Assembly (NCBI RefSeq): GCF_943373825.1
Contig: NZ_CALSBP010000001.1
Location: 434,001 to 498,000, forward strand
Source of the DNA: Aquimarina spinulae
Lineage (GTDB): Bacteria; Bacteroidota; Bacteroidia; Flavobacteriales; Flavobacteriaceae
Length of the DNA stretch: 64,000 bases
Direction of reading: 5' to 3'
The translations under genes were made by a program, and so were the position numbers. The number at the start of each line of letters is the position of its first letter. The first letter of the stretch is position 1. The notes beneath the pieces were generated by a model that did no database searches, was not told where the DNA came from, and saw nothing but the letters and a program-made list of their open reading frames with translations. This document shows positions 1-8,756 of the stretch, piece after piece.

Positions 1-2334
1 GTAGATGCTGGAGAAGAAGTCTTTCATAAATATGCTGCGGGACCATATAATCAACAAATCACTCCTCCGTCTGGTGCAAAATTAGGCACAACCCGAATGA
101 GGGTACGAATGAGTTATGGAGCAGAAGATAATATAACTCCTTGCGGAACGCAAAACAGTATTGGAGAAATTGAAGATTATTCAATTATAGTAACAAATGA
201 TCCAGCTCCTGTTAATACTCCTCCTACAATAACATTACTGAAACCTTCTAACGGACAGAATTTTGTTCAAAAAGAAAATATAGCTGTAGAAACTGTTATA
301 AAAGATGATGAAAAAGTCGAAAAAGCAGAATTAAAAGTAGATGGAGAATTAATTTCTACAGATTATGTAGCTCCTTATCAATGGACTCATATCAATAAAT
401 TAAATTTTCTGTCTCCGGGACAACATGAATTAACGATCACAGCATATGATAATGATGGTGCAACAGATTCTAAATCGGTAACGCTAAATATAGAAAAAGC
501 ACCAATAACCTTTTGTGACGCATCTAATGAAGATAGTAAGTTACACATTACTCAGGTGATTTTTGGTGATATCAATAACAGTACAGCTCATAATCCCTAT
601 TCGGATCATACCAATTTATCTACAGTTGTTCAAAAAGGGGAACAAGTTGCATTGACTATAAAAACTATAAATGAGAACTGGTCATATAATGCAATTGGAG
701 CCTGGATCGATTGGAATCAGGACGGAGATTTTATAGATACAGACGAAGAAGTGTTTTCTCTTTACGGCCCTGGGCCCTATAATGGTACAGTAACGGTGCC
801 TTCTTCTGCCTTAACAGGGACTCCATTACGAATGAGAGTGCGAATGGGGTATGGATCTAAAGATAAAATAAACCCTTGCGGAAATGATACGTATTTGGGT
901 GAAGTAGAAGATTATACGGTGTATGTTGGAAATAGCACAGCGCCAACGTGTAATGATGGTATTCAAAATGGAGATGAAACCGGTGTAGATTGTGGGGGTT
1001 CTTGTACTCCTTGCCAGACGACACCTACCTGTAATGATGGTATTCAAAACGGAGATGAAACTGGTGTAGACTGTGGTGGTTCATGTACTCCTTGTGCTAC
1101 TTTGACTTACTGTGCAGCTAATGGTAATGACCCATCTGCAGAACATATTGGTCGAGTTCAATTAGGAGCTATTGATAAAATTTCTGCAGCAGGAAGTGGA
1201 GGGTATAATGATTTTACCTCTGTATCGACAGCCTTGTCTAAAGGAATTGCTCATACGATTACGATAACTCCAAAATGGGCTAGTACAGTTTACTCTGAAG
1301 CTTATAGCGTATGGGTTGATTATAATCAAGATGGGGATTTTGAAGACCCTAATGAACAAGTATGGAGCAAAGTGGCATCAAAAGATACTTCTGTAAATGG
1401 AAGCTTCACAATTCCTGATAGTGCAAAAAATGGAAGTACCAGAATGAGAGTATCAATGAGATACAATACAATCCCATCACCATGTGGTTCCTTTGATTAT
1501 GGCGAAGTTGAAGATTATACCATCTCTATAGGAACAGGTTCTACACCTACTTGTAATGATGGCATCCAGAATGGAGATGAAACGGGAATAGATTGCGGTG
1601 GTTCTTGTGCTCCTTGTAATACAGATACAGGAGTGGTCTATGTAGATATTAATGATATAACCGTTACCTCATCAAATACCTGGGAATTTTTCAGAATAGA
1701 AACGGGAGATAATAAAGATTATGGTGCCTGGTATACTAGCAATTCTGTGAGATTGGTTACTTATGATAAAGATCTTGTTTGTGTAGACACTAGTAAAAAT
1801 GTGACATTGATAGGAGAAGGGGTAGGAATTGATAGTGCCAGTAATTTTAGAGCAGAATCTAATAGCTACATCATAAGTTCTTCAGATTATACCGATTGGA
1901 AAGGAAAATCTGGTTTTGTAGGGTTTACTTTTAAGATTAGTGGTAACACACATTACGGGTGGTTTCATATATCTGTAGCTAATGATGGCTTATCATACAC
2001 TATTTTGGATTATGCATATCAGACGAATCCAAATCAAACGATTACTACCAAAGTAATGGGAGTTAAAAATCGCAATGAGTATAGCCTAGATAAAACCATT
2101 ACTATTTCTCCTAATCCATTTACCGAGAATTTTGTGATCAATACATCAACATTGGGTAAGAGAGATTTAGTAGTAAAAGTTTATGACCTACAAGGAAAAT
2201 TGTTGATCGATAAAAAATATAGAAAAAACCCTGGACAAATAACTCTGGGTGAACAGATCAAAATGTCTGGAAGTTATTTTGTGAAAATAATGACAGACAC
2301 AAAAACAGAAACTTTACAAATCCTTAAATATTAA
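1..2334 (+). CDS. GEVED-domain, T9SS type A sorted surface or secreted protein (5' end missing)
   Basis: The frame is open from base 1, so the start and signal peptide lie upstream; the first ATG inside (97) is in the middle of a GEVED domain and is not the true start. In order: the end of one GEVED domain (about 1-195), a bacterial Ig-like domain (about 210-510), a second GEVED domain (about 515-930; motifs WIDWNQDGDF and GEVEDY), two Cys-rich 22-residue repeats, a third GEVED domain (about 1100-1530; VWVDYNQDGDF, GEVEDY), a third Cys-rich repeat, a 120-residue unassigned domain, and a C-terminal T9SS sorting domain (about 2095-2331; ISPNPFTENF near its start, Y at the end). The protein is therefore exported by the type IX system and probably surface-attached or released. 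Such proteins are often adhesins or are joined to proteases and other enzymes, but the missing N-terminus would decide that. Confidence 0.9.
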   Translation, partial: VDAGEEVFHKYAAGPYNQQITPPSGAKLGTTRMRVRMSYGAEDNITPCGTQNSIGEIEDYSIIVTNDPAPVNTPPTITLLKPSNGQNFVQKENIAVETVIKDDEKVEKAELKVDGELISTDYVAPYQWTHINKLNFLSPGQHELTITAYDNDGATDSKSVTLNIEKAPITFCDASNEDSKLHITQVIFGDINNSTAHNPYSDHTNLSTVVQKGEQVALTIKTINENWSYNAIGAWIDWNQDGDFIDTDEEVFSLYGPGPYNGTVTVPSSALTGTPLRMRVRMGYGSKDKINPCGNDTYLGEVEDYTVYVGNSTAPTCNDGIQNGDETGVDCGGSCTPCQTTPTCNDGIQNGDETGVDCGGSCTPCATLTYCAANGNDPSAEHIGRVQLGAIDKISAAGSGGYNDFTSVSTALSKGIAHTITITPKWASTVYSEAYSVWVDYNQDGDFEDPNEQVWSKVASKDTSVNGSFTIPDSAKNGSTRMRVSMRYNTIPSPCGSFDYGEVEDYTISIGTGSTPTCNDGIQNGDETGIDCGGSCAPCNTDTGVVYVDINDITVTSSNTWEFFRIETGDNKDYGAWYTSNSVRLVTYDKDLVCVDTSKNVTLIGEGVGIDSASNFRAESNSYIISSSDYTDWKGKSGFVGFTFKISGNTHYGWFHISVANDGLSYTILDYAYQTNPNQTITTKVMGVKNRNEYSLDKTITISPNPFTENFVINTSTLGKRDLVVKVYDLQGKLLIDKKYRKNPGQITLGEQIKMSGSYFVKIMTDTKTETLQILKY
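949..1617 (+). repeat. three copies of a 66-bp coding repeat (Cys-rich 22-residue unit)
   Basis: Copies lie at 949-1014, 1030-1095 and 1552-1617, in frame. Each encodes CNDGIQNGDETG followed by V/I-DCGGSC and a closing PC, with four cysteines that could form two disulfides per unit. The first two are separated by only five codons, while the third follows the next GEVED domain, so the unit behaves as a linker after each GEVED module. The motif is common in secreted flavobacterial proteins. DNA identity between copies is high but not perfect. Confidence 0.9.
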
Positions 2335-2364
2335 TTTAAGGTATAAATTAGGTTTGTTATTATA

Positions 2365-2392
2365 AAAGGCTGTCTGAAAAGGCAGCCTTTAT
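2365..2392. terminator. terminator hairpin between convergent genes
   Basis: AAAGGCTG at 2365-2372 pairs with CAGCCTTT at 2383-2390. It lies 30 bp after the GEVED gene stop and 23 bp from the end of the minus-strand GNAT gene, so it can serve both. Confidence 0.75.
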
Positions 2393-2414
2393 TATAAGCT
2401 TATAGATATTAAAC

Positions 2415-2867
2415 TTAAAAATGAAGTTTCATACCTTCATGAGAGGCTATAAATCCTAATTTCTCATAAAACCGTAAGGATTCGGATCGTTTTTTATCTG
2501 TAGTGAGTTGTAATACATGTGCTCTTTTTTGTTTTGCTCGTGCTATAGCCCATTCAAGCATTTTTTGTCCTATTCCTTTACCTCTTTGATCTTCTCGAAT
2601 TCGTACAGCTTCAATTTGAGCTCGAATTCCTCCCTGATAGGTTAAATATTGTATGAAAGATAATTGTAAAGTACCAATAATTTCAAAATTATTATTTTCT
2701 ACTACAATCAATTCTTGGTTAGGATCTGCATTAATAGCTGTAAAGGCTTCAAAATATTCTCTAGGGAGAGGAATTTGATAGTTCTCCCTGGCTTTTCCTA
2801 GATCATCATTAGCAATCATTTGTACGATTAATGGAACATCTTGTTGGGTTGCTTTTCTGAAATTCAT
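2415..2867 (-). CDS. GNAT family N-acetyltransferase
   Basis: A 150-residue single-domain protein of ordinary GNAT length. The acetyl-CoA binding motif A is clear at residues 87-107 (AVRIREDQRGKGIG, with the Q/R-x-x-G-x-G signature QRGKGIG at 94-100). The C-terminal FYEKLGF (133-139) is the usual GNAT motif B end. It should transfer an acetyl group from acetyl-CoA to an amine in the cytoplasm; the acceptor cannot be told from sequence. It is monocistronic: it ends against the terminator of the GEVED gene, and the next minus-strand gene upstream is 84 bp away. Confidence 0.9.
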   Translation of the reverse strand: MNFRKATQQDVPLIVQMIANDDLGKARENYQIPLPREYFEAFTAINADPNQELIVVENNNFEIIGTLQLSFIQYLTYQGGIRAQIEAVRIREDQRGKGIGQKMLEWAIARAKQKRAHVLQLTTDKKRSESLRFYEKLGFIASHEGMKLHF

Positions 2868-2951
2868 AGTATGTGTATATGCTGAACACTTTGACTCAAA
2901 TAATCCTTTTATAAAGGTAATACTATCTTATATTTTTGTAGTAAAATCTGT

Positions 2952-3749
2952 CTAGTTTTTGAATATATACTTTTGCAGGTTTATAGTTTGCCCTTCGTTA
3001 AATTCGATGATTCTATCATCGTTCCATTTATAAAGTTCTTCAATGGGTTCCTTAAATAGTGAGAATGATGTATGGTGTACAGGTAAAATAATAGTTGGTT
3101 TGGTAATTGTTACGGTATCTTTTAGGAGATTAGCAGTATATGAAAAAGGACCACCAAATTTATCTAAGCCGCCTCCACCCATATTAGGGATCAAGATATC
3201 TGCATTACGTCCTTTAATATGTTTTTTCATTTTAGAATGATTAATAGTGTCTCCTGTTACATAAATCTCTAGAGATTGACCATCTTTCCTGATTTTTATC
3301 CAATAACCATTAACTCCCCCACATAATATAGATGATATATAGTTAGACCCATGAACACAAGTTATTGCTTCAATTTCAATATCATAACCTTTACTATTTG
3401 TATGTATTTTATCTGCCCAATTCATGAACGAAACATTTTCTAAAGACCTATTGGTAAACCAAGGCTTTATGTTTTTATGCGAATATACTTTTGAGCTCGA
3501 TGATATTTTAGACATTCCCAATTCATCAATGTGATCTGAGTGATTATGAGTTAATAACCAAATATCAATATTCTCAAAATCCGAATTTACAAATTGAGGC
3601 TTTGTTCGTCTTTTAGCTTTAAAAAACTTCAAATCAATTATAGTATTTATGTCGCAAAGAATAGGGTCGCAAGCAATTTTAAGATCTCCAACTTTTAATA
3701 TCCATGTTGAAGCACCAATCCATTTAAAATCTATGTTCAAATTTTTCAT
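2952..3749 (-). CDS. MBL-fold metal-dependent hydrolase (UlaG-like)
   Basis: A 265-residue metallo-beta-lactamase-fold protein without signal peptide. The metal-binding residues are all present: THNHSDH (H68, H70, D72, H73), H133 in CVHGSN, D167 in VTGDT, and H225/H226 in LPVHHTSF. The short form with an early IGASTWIL strand resembles UlaG/YtnP-type cytoplasmic hydrolases rather than secreted beta-lactamases; the substrate is unknown. It is divergent from the HxlR regulator, with 91 bp between starts and a palindromic operator in that gap, so it is probably the regulator's target. Confidence 0.85.
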   Translation of the reverse strand: MKNLNIDFKWIGASTWILKVGDLKIACDPILCDINTIIDLKFFKAKRRTKPQFVNSDFENIDIWLLTHNHSDHIDELGMSKISSSSKVYSHKNIKPWFTNRSLENVSFMNWADKIHTNSKGYDIEIEAITCVHGSNYISSILCGGVNGYWIKIRKDGQSLEIYVTGDTINHSKMKKHIKGRNADILIPNMGGGGLDKFGGPFSYTANLLKDTVTITKPTIILPVHHTSFSLFKEPIEELYKWNDDRIIEFNEGQTINLQKYIFKN

Positions 3750-3764
3750 ATATTTACATTTTAA

Positions 3765-3779
3765 GTTACTTTAAGTAAC
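3765..3779. promoter_or_regulatory. palindromic operator between MBL hydrolase and HxlR genes
   Basis: GTTACTT-T-AAGTAAC is a perfect 7-1-7 inverted repeat 16 bp before the hydrolase ATG. A further half site AAGTAAC sits at 3831-3837, just before the HxlR ATG at 3841. HxlR-family dimers bind such palindromes, so autoregulation and control of the hydrolase are inferred. Confidence 0.6.
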
Positions 3780-3840
3780 CAAAAATAATTTAAAATACAC
3801 TGATAGACAATAACTTACAAATTAGTAATTAAGTAACATT

Positions 3841-4236
3841 ATGATAACTAATACTGATAAACAACAGGTTAGATTGAAGAAAAAAATTGAAAAATATTTT
3901 GTTTCTACTGCTCCATACTTAAAAGAAGGGTTTTGCCCGACAAAAAACCTGCTAGCAACTACTTTAGATAAGTGGAGCTTGTTATGTGTTTTTAATTTGG
4001 GGTATTATGAAGTTCTTAGGTTTAATGAATTAAAAAAAAATATAGATGGAATTTCTTCAAGAATGTTAGCCGTTACCTTGAAGAAATTAGAAGGATATGA
4101 TATTGTAGAACGCAAAGTTTATCCAGAGATTCCTCCCAAAGTCGAATATTCTCTCACCAAATTTGGTTTTGAGTTATCAGATAAAATCATAGACTTAAGC
4201 AATTGGTTTATGGATAATTCTAAATCTTTACGATAA
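3841..4236 (+). CDS. HxlR-family winged-helix transcriptional regulator
   Basis: A 131-residue protein with the HxlR signature: FCPTKNLLATTLDKWSLL (31-48) followed by RFNELKKNIDGISSRMLAVTL (recognition helix region 60-80), a wing rich in basic and acidic residues (EGYDIVERKVYPEIPPKVEY) and the closing LTKFG (105-109). Cys32 is at the position used as a redox or electrophile sensor in HypR/YodB-type members. The start is the ATG directly after a candidate operator half site. The divergent hydrolase gene is its likely target. Confidence 0.88.
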   Translation: MITNTDKQQVRLKKKIEKYFVSTAPYLKEGFCPTKNLLATTLDKWSLLCVFNLGYYEVLRFNELKKNIDGISSRMLAVTLKKLEGYDIVERKVYPEIPPKVEYSLTKFGFELSDKIIDLSNWFMDNSKSLR

Positions 4237-4419
4237 TGTATACGTTTCATAAAAAGTAATCTTTTCTTAATGCAAATGCACCTTCTATAATTAATCCATA
4301 TAAAATAAGAAGAGAAAAGATAAACATAATCAAACTCGCCTAACGAAATTTATATCCTACTATTCCCAGATGTATTGCGGTAAATAATTCTATGGATTAA
4401 ATGATACTCATTATACTAT

Positions 4420-5079
4420 TTATTCATTTTTTTGAGCACAAACAATGAGGGTCTCTACTTTCATTGTTTTTCCATCAATTTCTTGTCCCGGTTCCTCTTT
4501 TTCAATATGTTCTGTAACTACGAAGTTATTACTATATAATAATTGGATAACTTCTGATTTGTTAAACATATCAAACCCATATTTTACAAAGGGGTATGCT
4601 GCCATACTTGATTTTGGTCTTAAAGAAATAATCAATTTCCCATTGGGCTTTAAAATTCTTCTAATTTCTTCTAAAATACGTTGAGGGTCTTCCCAAAAAT
4701 AAATGGTATTAATGGTGAAAACAGTATTAAACTCACCATCTTCAAAAGGAATCTTATTGGCATTGGCTAAGAAAAAACCAGCTTTTCCTTCTTTTATTAA
4801 CTTTTTATTCAAGGCAGTGGCTTTATTCACCATTTCTTGAGAATAATCGCAACCCTTATATTGTACAGTATTTTCAAGAGTAAAAATGTCTTTCACAAAA
4901 AAACCATTTCCCATACCGATTTCTAATATAGCATCATTTGCTTTTGGGGCCAATGCATCAATAGTGTGAAGGTTGATAAATTTATTACCGACATTCATCT
5001 TTTCTCCCATTTCTATTCCCCAATCTCCTTCGGGTTTTCGTAATTGTTGGGCTATGTTTTTGAGTTGTTCTTCTGTCAT
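4420..5079 (-). CDS. class I SAM-dependent methyltransferase
   Basis: A 219-residue cytoplasmic protein with a Rossmann methyltransferase core. Motif I is ILEIGMGNGFF (51-61), an acidic residue follows at CDYS (77-80), the post-motif region is NANKIPFEDGEFNTV (106-120), and RILKPNGKLIISLRP (141-155) is the typical motif III strand. It belongs to the Methyltransf_11/25 group; the substrate is unknown. It lies 35 bp downstream of the thioesterase gene on the same strand, so the two are probably cotranscribed. Confidence 0.88.
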   Translation of the reverse strand: MTEEQLKNIAQQLRKPEGDWGIEMGEKMNVGNKFINLHTIDALAPKANDAILEIGMGNGFFVKDIFTLENTVQYKGCDYSQEMVNKATALNKKLIKEGKAGFFLANANKIPFEDGEFNTVFTINTIYFWEDPQRILEEIRRILKPNGKLIISLRPKSSMAAYPFVKYGFDMFNKSEVIQLLYSNNFVVTEHIEKEEPGQEIDGKTMKVETLIVCAQKNE

Positions 5080-5114
5080 TTTTGGATTTAAAAAAAGAGG
5101 TATAACAATTTAAT

Positions 5115-5585
5115 CTACTTCTTATCAGAATTACTACTTTTCTGATCACTACTATTTTTAAGCTCAATTAGTGTTAGTTGCGCTGCAGCACACAGTTTTT
5201 CTACACCATTTTTAATGATAAACACTTCAGATTTACAGATGGTTAATGTTCTTCCATTTTTTAATACGCTTGATTTTCCTATTAACAGTTCTCCGTCTCC
5301 GGGTGCCATTAAATTGATTTTAAACTCTACGGTTAAAACAGAGGAGTTTTCTTCCATTAATGAAAATCCTGCATATCCAGCTGCATTATCTGCAATTGTA
5401 CTAATTATTCCAGCATGAAAAAAACCATGTTGTTGTGTTAAACTCGAATGATAAGGTACATGGATCTCGCAATATCCCGGTTGAACGTCTATCAATTGTG
5501 CATTGATTAGCTTCATGAACTGTTGACGCTCAAAGCTTTCTTTAACTTTTTTCTTGTAAGTATCTGACTTAGGTTCAAATTTCAT
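5115..5585 (-). CDS. PaaI-family hotdog thioesterase
   Basis: A 156-residue protein of usual length for single hotdog-fold acyl-CoA thioesterases. The central hotdog helix HGFFHAGIISTIADNAAGYA (54-73) contains the HG and D residues typical of PaaI-like enzymes, followed by VLTVEFKINLMAPG strands. It should hydrolyse an acyl- or aryl-CoA thioester in the cytoplasm. It is the first gene of a probable two-gene unit with the downstream methyltransferase. Confidence 0.85.
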   Translation of the reverse strand: MKFEPKSDTYKKKVKESFERQQFMKLINAQLIDVQPGYCEIHVPYHSSLTQQHGFFHAGIISTIADNAAGYAGFSLMEENSSVLTVEFKINLMAPGDGELLIGKSSVLKNGRTLTICKSEVFIIKNGVEKLCAAAQLTLIELKNSSDQKSSNSDKK

Positions 5586-5641
5586 TCTATGTGAAAAATA
5601 ACAAAATTATGCCTGATAAAATACTAATTATCTAAAAAAAA

Positions 5642-6268
5642 TCAATTAGTGAGATCTTTGTTTGCTGTAGTGAATAATGGTAATGATATTTTATATTTTA
5701 CTACTAGTAATCGAATTAAAATGATTAACAAGGCAGTAGAGATATATGTGATATTCTGATCCAAATCAAATGAATATAAAACCATAAAACATATCCCACC
5801 CGCGATAGAAGCTGTGGCATATATTTCTTTTCTGAAGAGTACAGGAATTTCATTACATAAAATATCACGAATTACTCCTCCAAAACAACCTGTTGTAGCT
5901 CCAAGAGCAATAGAAACAATAGGTTCTAACCCTGCATTAATTCCTGTTTCGACCCCTATTATCGTAAAAACTCCCAAACCAATGGTATCAAATAAAAAAA
6001 TTGATCCTTTAAGATAATCGAGCTTATTTCTAAAAATGATAGAAAATACAGTAACTCCGCCTATCAAATACATGGTGGTCGTATTTTGCATCCAGGAAAC
6101 TGGGGTATTACCTATAAGAATATCTCGAATAGTACCTCCACCAATAGAAGTGACAAATGCAATGATAAAAATCCCAAAGAGATCTAATTTTCGGTGCATT
6201 GCGCTTAATGAACCTGATATTACGAATGCAATGGTTCCTAAAATATCTAAGATATTAAAAATTGTCAT
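5642..6268 (-). CDS. trimeric intracellular cation channel (TRIC/YicG, UPF0126) family membrane protein
   Basis: A 208-residue protein with about seven hydrophobic segments in two homologous halves. Each half has the family glycine motif followed by R-D: IGGGTIRDILIG (42-53) and FGGVIRDILCNEIPVLFR (129-146). Bacterial TRIC homologues form homotrimeric monovalent-cation channels in the inner membrane. It appears monocistronic, separated by 56 bp from the thioesterase gene, and has no sequence hint of a specific partner. Confidence 0.88.
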   Translation of the reverse strand: MTIFNILDILGTIAFVISGSLSAMHRKLDLFGIFIIAFVTSIGGGTIRDILIGNTPVSWMQNTTTMYLIGGVTVFSIIFRNKLDYLKGSIFLFDTIGLGVFTIIGVETGINAGLEPIVSIALGATTGCFGGVIRDILCNEIPVLFRKEIYATASIAGGICFMVLYSFDLDQNITYISTALLIILIRLLVVKYKISLPLFTTANKDLTN

Positions 6269-6362
6269 CTCGTTTATTTTGTGGTTAAATGTAATATATC
6301 TTGTCTGATTTTAAAACATTAAAATTTTATGTTGTTTGAAAAGCGAGTAATTATCTAAACTC

Positions 6363-6427
6363 TTCACAAACTCAAATTACTCTTCACAAATCGTTTTATT
6401 GGGATGAAATCTTAACTGTTACTTTTA
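6363..6427 (+). promoter_or_regulatory. LytTR-type direct-repeat operator and promoter, copy 1
   Basis: TTCACAAA at 6363 and 6383 (20-bp period) precede a TTG at 6399 and a near -7 box TACTTTTA at 6420-6427, 30 bp before the ATG of the LRR protein. Read on the other strand the first repeat contains TGAGTTTGT, an 8/9 match to the published LytTR half-site [TA][AC][CA]GTTN[AG][TG]. The same layout recurs at 8688, 13363 and 15543. Confidence 0.65.
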
Positions 6428-6456
6428 GTAAATAATACATTTAAGATACAGCAAAA

Positions 6457-7380
6457 ATGAAAGAAAAATTACTTACGCTAGGTCTATTTTTTATAGCAGT
6501 AAACAGTTACAGCCAGATTATTAATTTTCCTGACCCTAACTTTAAATATGATTTAACACATTATTCTACTTCAATAGATACAAATAACGATGGAGAGATT
6601 GATGTTACAGAAGCACAAAATTATCATGGAAATCTTTTTATTGGTGGCGGACAGGATATATCTGATCTAACAGGAATTGAATTTTTTGTAAATATATCCG
6701 GTCTATACATGAGAAGTAATTTAATAACCGAATTGGATTTAAGCAATAACTTAAATATAAGAGTAGTTCAGGTAGATGATAATAGAATAAGCAAAATCAA
6801 TTTAGGTAACAATATTGTTTTAGAAGCACTGTATTGTTCATTTAATGAGTTGGTCGATATAGATGTAAGTAAGTATCCTGTCTTAAGTTTAGTAGATTGC
6901 CGCAATAATCCAAATCTTAAAACATTGGATATAGCAAATGGAAATAATTACGGAAGTAACTTTTTTTGTTGGGCAAATGACAATCCAAAACTAACATGTA
7001 TAAACATAGATTCGGGATTTACACCACCAATAAACCATTGGTATTGGAAAAAAGATATATCTGCCAGTTATAGCGACATATGTGTGCAAAGTAGCACAGG
7101 AGGGTTGATAGATTTAGGGTCTCTTTCTGATGAGGCGCCAGAATCAGGTAAAAAAGTAAGTAATGATATTATTGTATATCCAAACCCGGCAAATAGCTTT
7201 GTTAATATTCGATCTAAAGAAAAAATAAAGGAACTTACTTTGTATACGTTTGTTGGGGAGCAAGTTTTACAAAAACAAAATACTCCTGAATTAGATATTT
7301 CTGAGGTGAATAGAGGAGTATATTGGCTTGTAATAGAGACAAAAAGTAAAACACTAAGAAAAAAAGTCATAAAGGAATAA
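6457..7380 (+). CDS. secreted leucine-rich-repeat-like protein with T9SS type A sorting domain
   Basis: A 307-residue protein with signal peptide MKEKLLTLGLFFIAVNSYSQ, a DTNNDGEIDVTEAQ segment (41-54) like an EF-hand or dockerin calcium loop, four or five irregular leucine-rich repeats (about 65-170; for example LDLSNNLNIRVVQVDDN), and a C-terminal T9SS sorting domain (about 238-307; VYPNPANSFVNI start). It is exported through the outer membrane, probably to mediate binding; the ligand is unknown. The gene is led by LytTR operator copy 1, and a second secreted-protein gene follows after 31 bp, so both are likely one unit under the regulator at 8757. Confidence 0.85.
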   Translation: MKEKLLTLGLFFIAVNSYSQIINFPDPNFKYDLTHYSTSIDTNNDGEIDVTEAQNYHGNLFIGGGQDISDLTGIEFFVNISGLYMRSNLITELDLSNNLNIRVVQVDDNRISKINLGNNIVLEALYCSFNELVDIDVSKYPVLSLVDCRNNPNLKTLDIANGNNYGSNFFCWANDNPKLTCINIDSGFTPPINHWYWKKDISASYSDICVQSSTGGLIDLGSLSDEAPESGKKVSNDIIVYPNPANSFVNIRSKEKIKELTLYTFVGEQVLQKQNTPELDISEVNRGVYWLVIETKSKTLRKKVIKE

Positions 7381-7411
7381 CATATTCCATTGCCTATTTA
7401 AATTGTATATT

Positions 7412-8674
7412 ATGAAAATGAAAAACTATTTATATATAATAATAGCACTAACTTTTACTTTGTTTAATCAGCTCTATGCGCAAGATCAAATGGTTCATTT
7501 ATTAGAACCCTCACGAGATGGAAAAAAACAACAGATTTTGCAAATTGGTGAAAACAATGGGGTGAAATTATTAGCGATGGCATCTTGTAAACAATGTATG
7601 CCAGCTGTCTATACTTATAATCCAGAAGCTAGTAAAGCATCGGGGAAATCTATTTATGGCACCTCGGGTATATATGTGATACCTTATGATGAAAATAGTT
7701 ATATATCTGTAGCTCCAAAAATACCAGCAGTGGCCATAGGAGAAGGTATTTGGGAGACTTTTCTATATGCTAATTTCTTTAGTGCAGATAAAGCTAAGAT
7801 TGCTAGTATGACTAAAAAGAAAGTAGAAGATTGGGCGATAAACTTTTCAAAACAGATTATGACAGGAGGAGTTGGTGCACAACCTGTTGATAGTGAAAGT
7901 AACCTTTATTATCCAGCAGCAAAAGAACTACACAATGGAGAGTCGTTTAATTCTGTTACTATAGACATTACAAAAGGAAAAGAGATACGTCTTAATTTTC
8001 CTAATGGCCATGGTGAGCGTTATAACTATATGGCAGAATTGAGTAAGGTTTTGGAAGTTGATATTTATGATGTTGGAGGTAATAGGCGAGAATATATGTT
8101 TGTAGAAAGTCCGCTTTCGATTATATGGGCAAAATACAGTTCGGGAAATGATTTAGGAAAATCAATATGGGGTACATACGAAACCTTTAACTATTTCCAT
8201 AAAGATCAAAAAGTAATACGAAATTTACTGGTAAGTAAAGAAGGTCAGGATAAAATAGATGCAAAACTGGCAGATTGGTCATTAAAGGCAAAAGAGTACG
8301 CCGAAAAGACCTATGCAGCCAAAGTAGCAAAAGACATAAAAAACAGACGACTACCATCAAAAGGGTTAAGTAACTCAGCATTAGAAAAACAAGCGACACT
8401 AGCAGCAAAATTATGGGCAAATCAATACAATTGGGAAGAAACCATCACCAAAGCATACTTTACAGGTAATGATTGGAGTATATATAGAAATAGTTTAGGA
8501 GTACAACTTGGCAGACGAATATCGGGTGTTATTGTTATGAAACGTAAGGATGGCACATGTAGTTTTCAGTATGCTACGTTTGCTCAACAATATAATGGTA
8601 GTGGGTACCAAAAAGTATTTACAGAAGGTATTGTTCGAGGACAGAATGTTTTAGAATGTACCTATGTTAACTGA
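7412..8674 (+). CDS. secreted protein of unknown function (420 residues)
   Basis: I do not recognise this family. The ATG at 7412 is preferred over an upstream TTG at 7403, because it gives a clean signal peptide (MKMKNYLYIIIALTFTLFNQLYAQ). Mature features are a CKQC pair (about residue 56-59) in a glycine-rich early region, a lysine-rich helical stretch (about 260-320), and a C-terminal stretch that ends with a lone Cys. There is no sorting domain, lipobox or membrane segment, so a periplasmic location is likely. It lies 31 bp after the LRR gene and before the LytTR regulator, so a role in the same signalling block is inferred only from position. Confidence 0.7.
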   Translation: MKMKNYLYIIIALTFTLFNQLYAQDQMVHLLEPSRDGKKQQILQIGENNGVKLLAMASCKQCMPAVYTYNPEASKASGKSIYGTSGIYVIPYDENSYISVAPKIPAVAIGEGIWETFLYANFFSADKAKIASMTKKKVEDWAINFSKQIMTGGVGAQPVDSESNLYYPAAKELHNGESFNSVTIDITKGKEIRLNFPNGHGERYNYMAELSKVLEVDIYDVGGNRREYMFVESPLSIIWAKYSSGNDLGKSIWGTYETFNYFHKDQKVIRNLLVSKEGQDKIDAKLADWSLKAKEYAEKTYAAKVAKDIKNRRLPSKGLSNSALEKQATLAAKLWANQYNWEETITKAYFTGNDWSIYRNSLGVQLGRRISGVIVMKRKDGTCSFQYATFAQQYNGSGYQKVFTEGIVRGQNVLECTYVN

Positions 8675-8687
8675 AACTATATAAGAC

Positions 8688-8752
8688 TTATAAACTCAAA
8701 TTACGATTCACAAACTGTTTTATTATCACTAACTCTAAACTGCCTATTTTTG
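8688..8752 (+). promoter_or_regulatory. LytTR-type operator and promoter, copy 2 (before the regulator gene itself)
   Basis: Half sites ATAAACTCA (8690-8698) and ACAAACTGT (8710-8718) are 20 bp apart. The second, read on the other strand, is ACAGTTTGT, a full match to the LytTR half-site consensus. A -7 box TATTTTTG is at 8745-8752, 38 bp after the second repeat start at 8707, the same distance as in copies 3 and 4. This predicts autoregulation. Confidence 0.7.
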
Positions 8753-8756
8753 TTAC

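Noticed and set aside
6384..6456. Reading the TTCACAAA repeats as part of a palindrome or a phage attachment site
   Set aside because: The repeats are direct, not inverted, occur before four genes at a fixed distance from -7 boxes, and no integrase is present.
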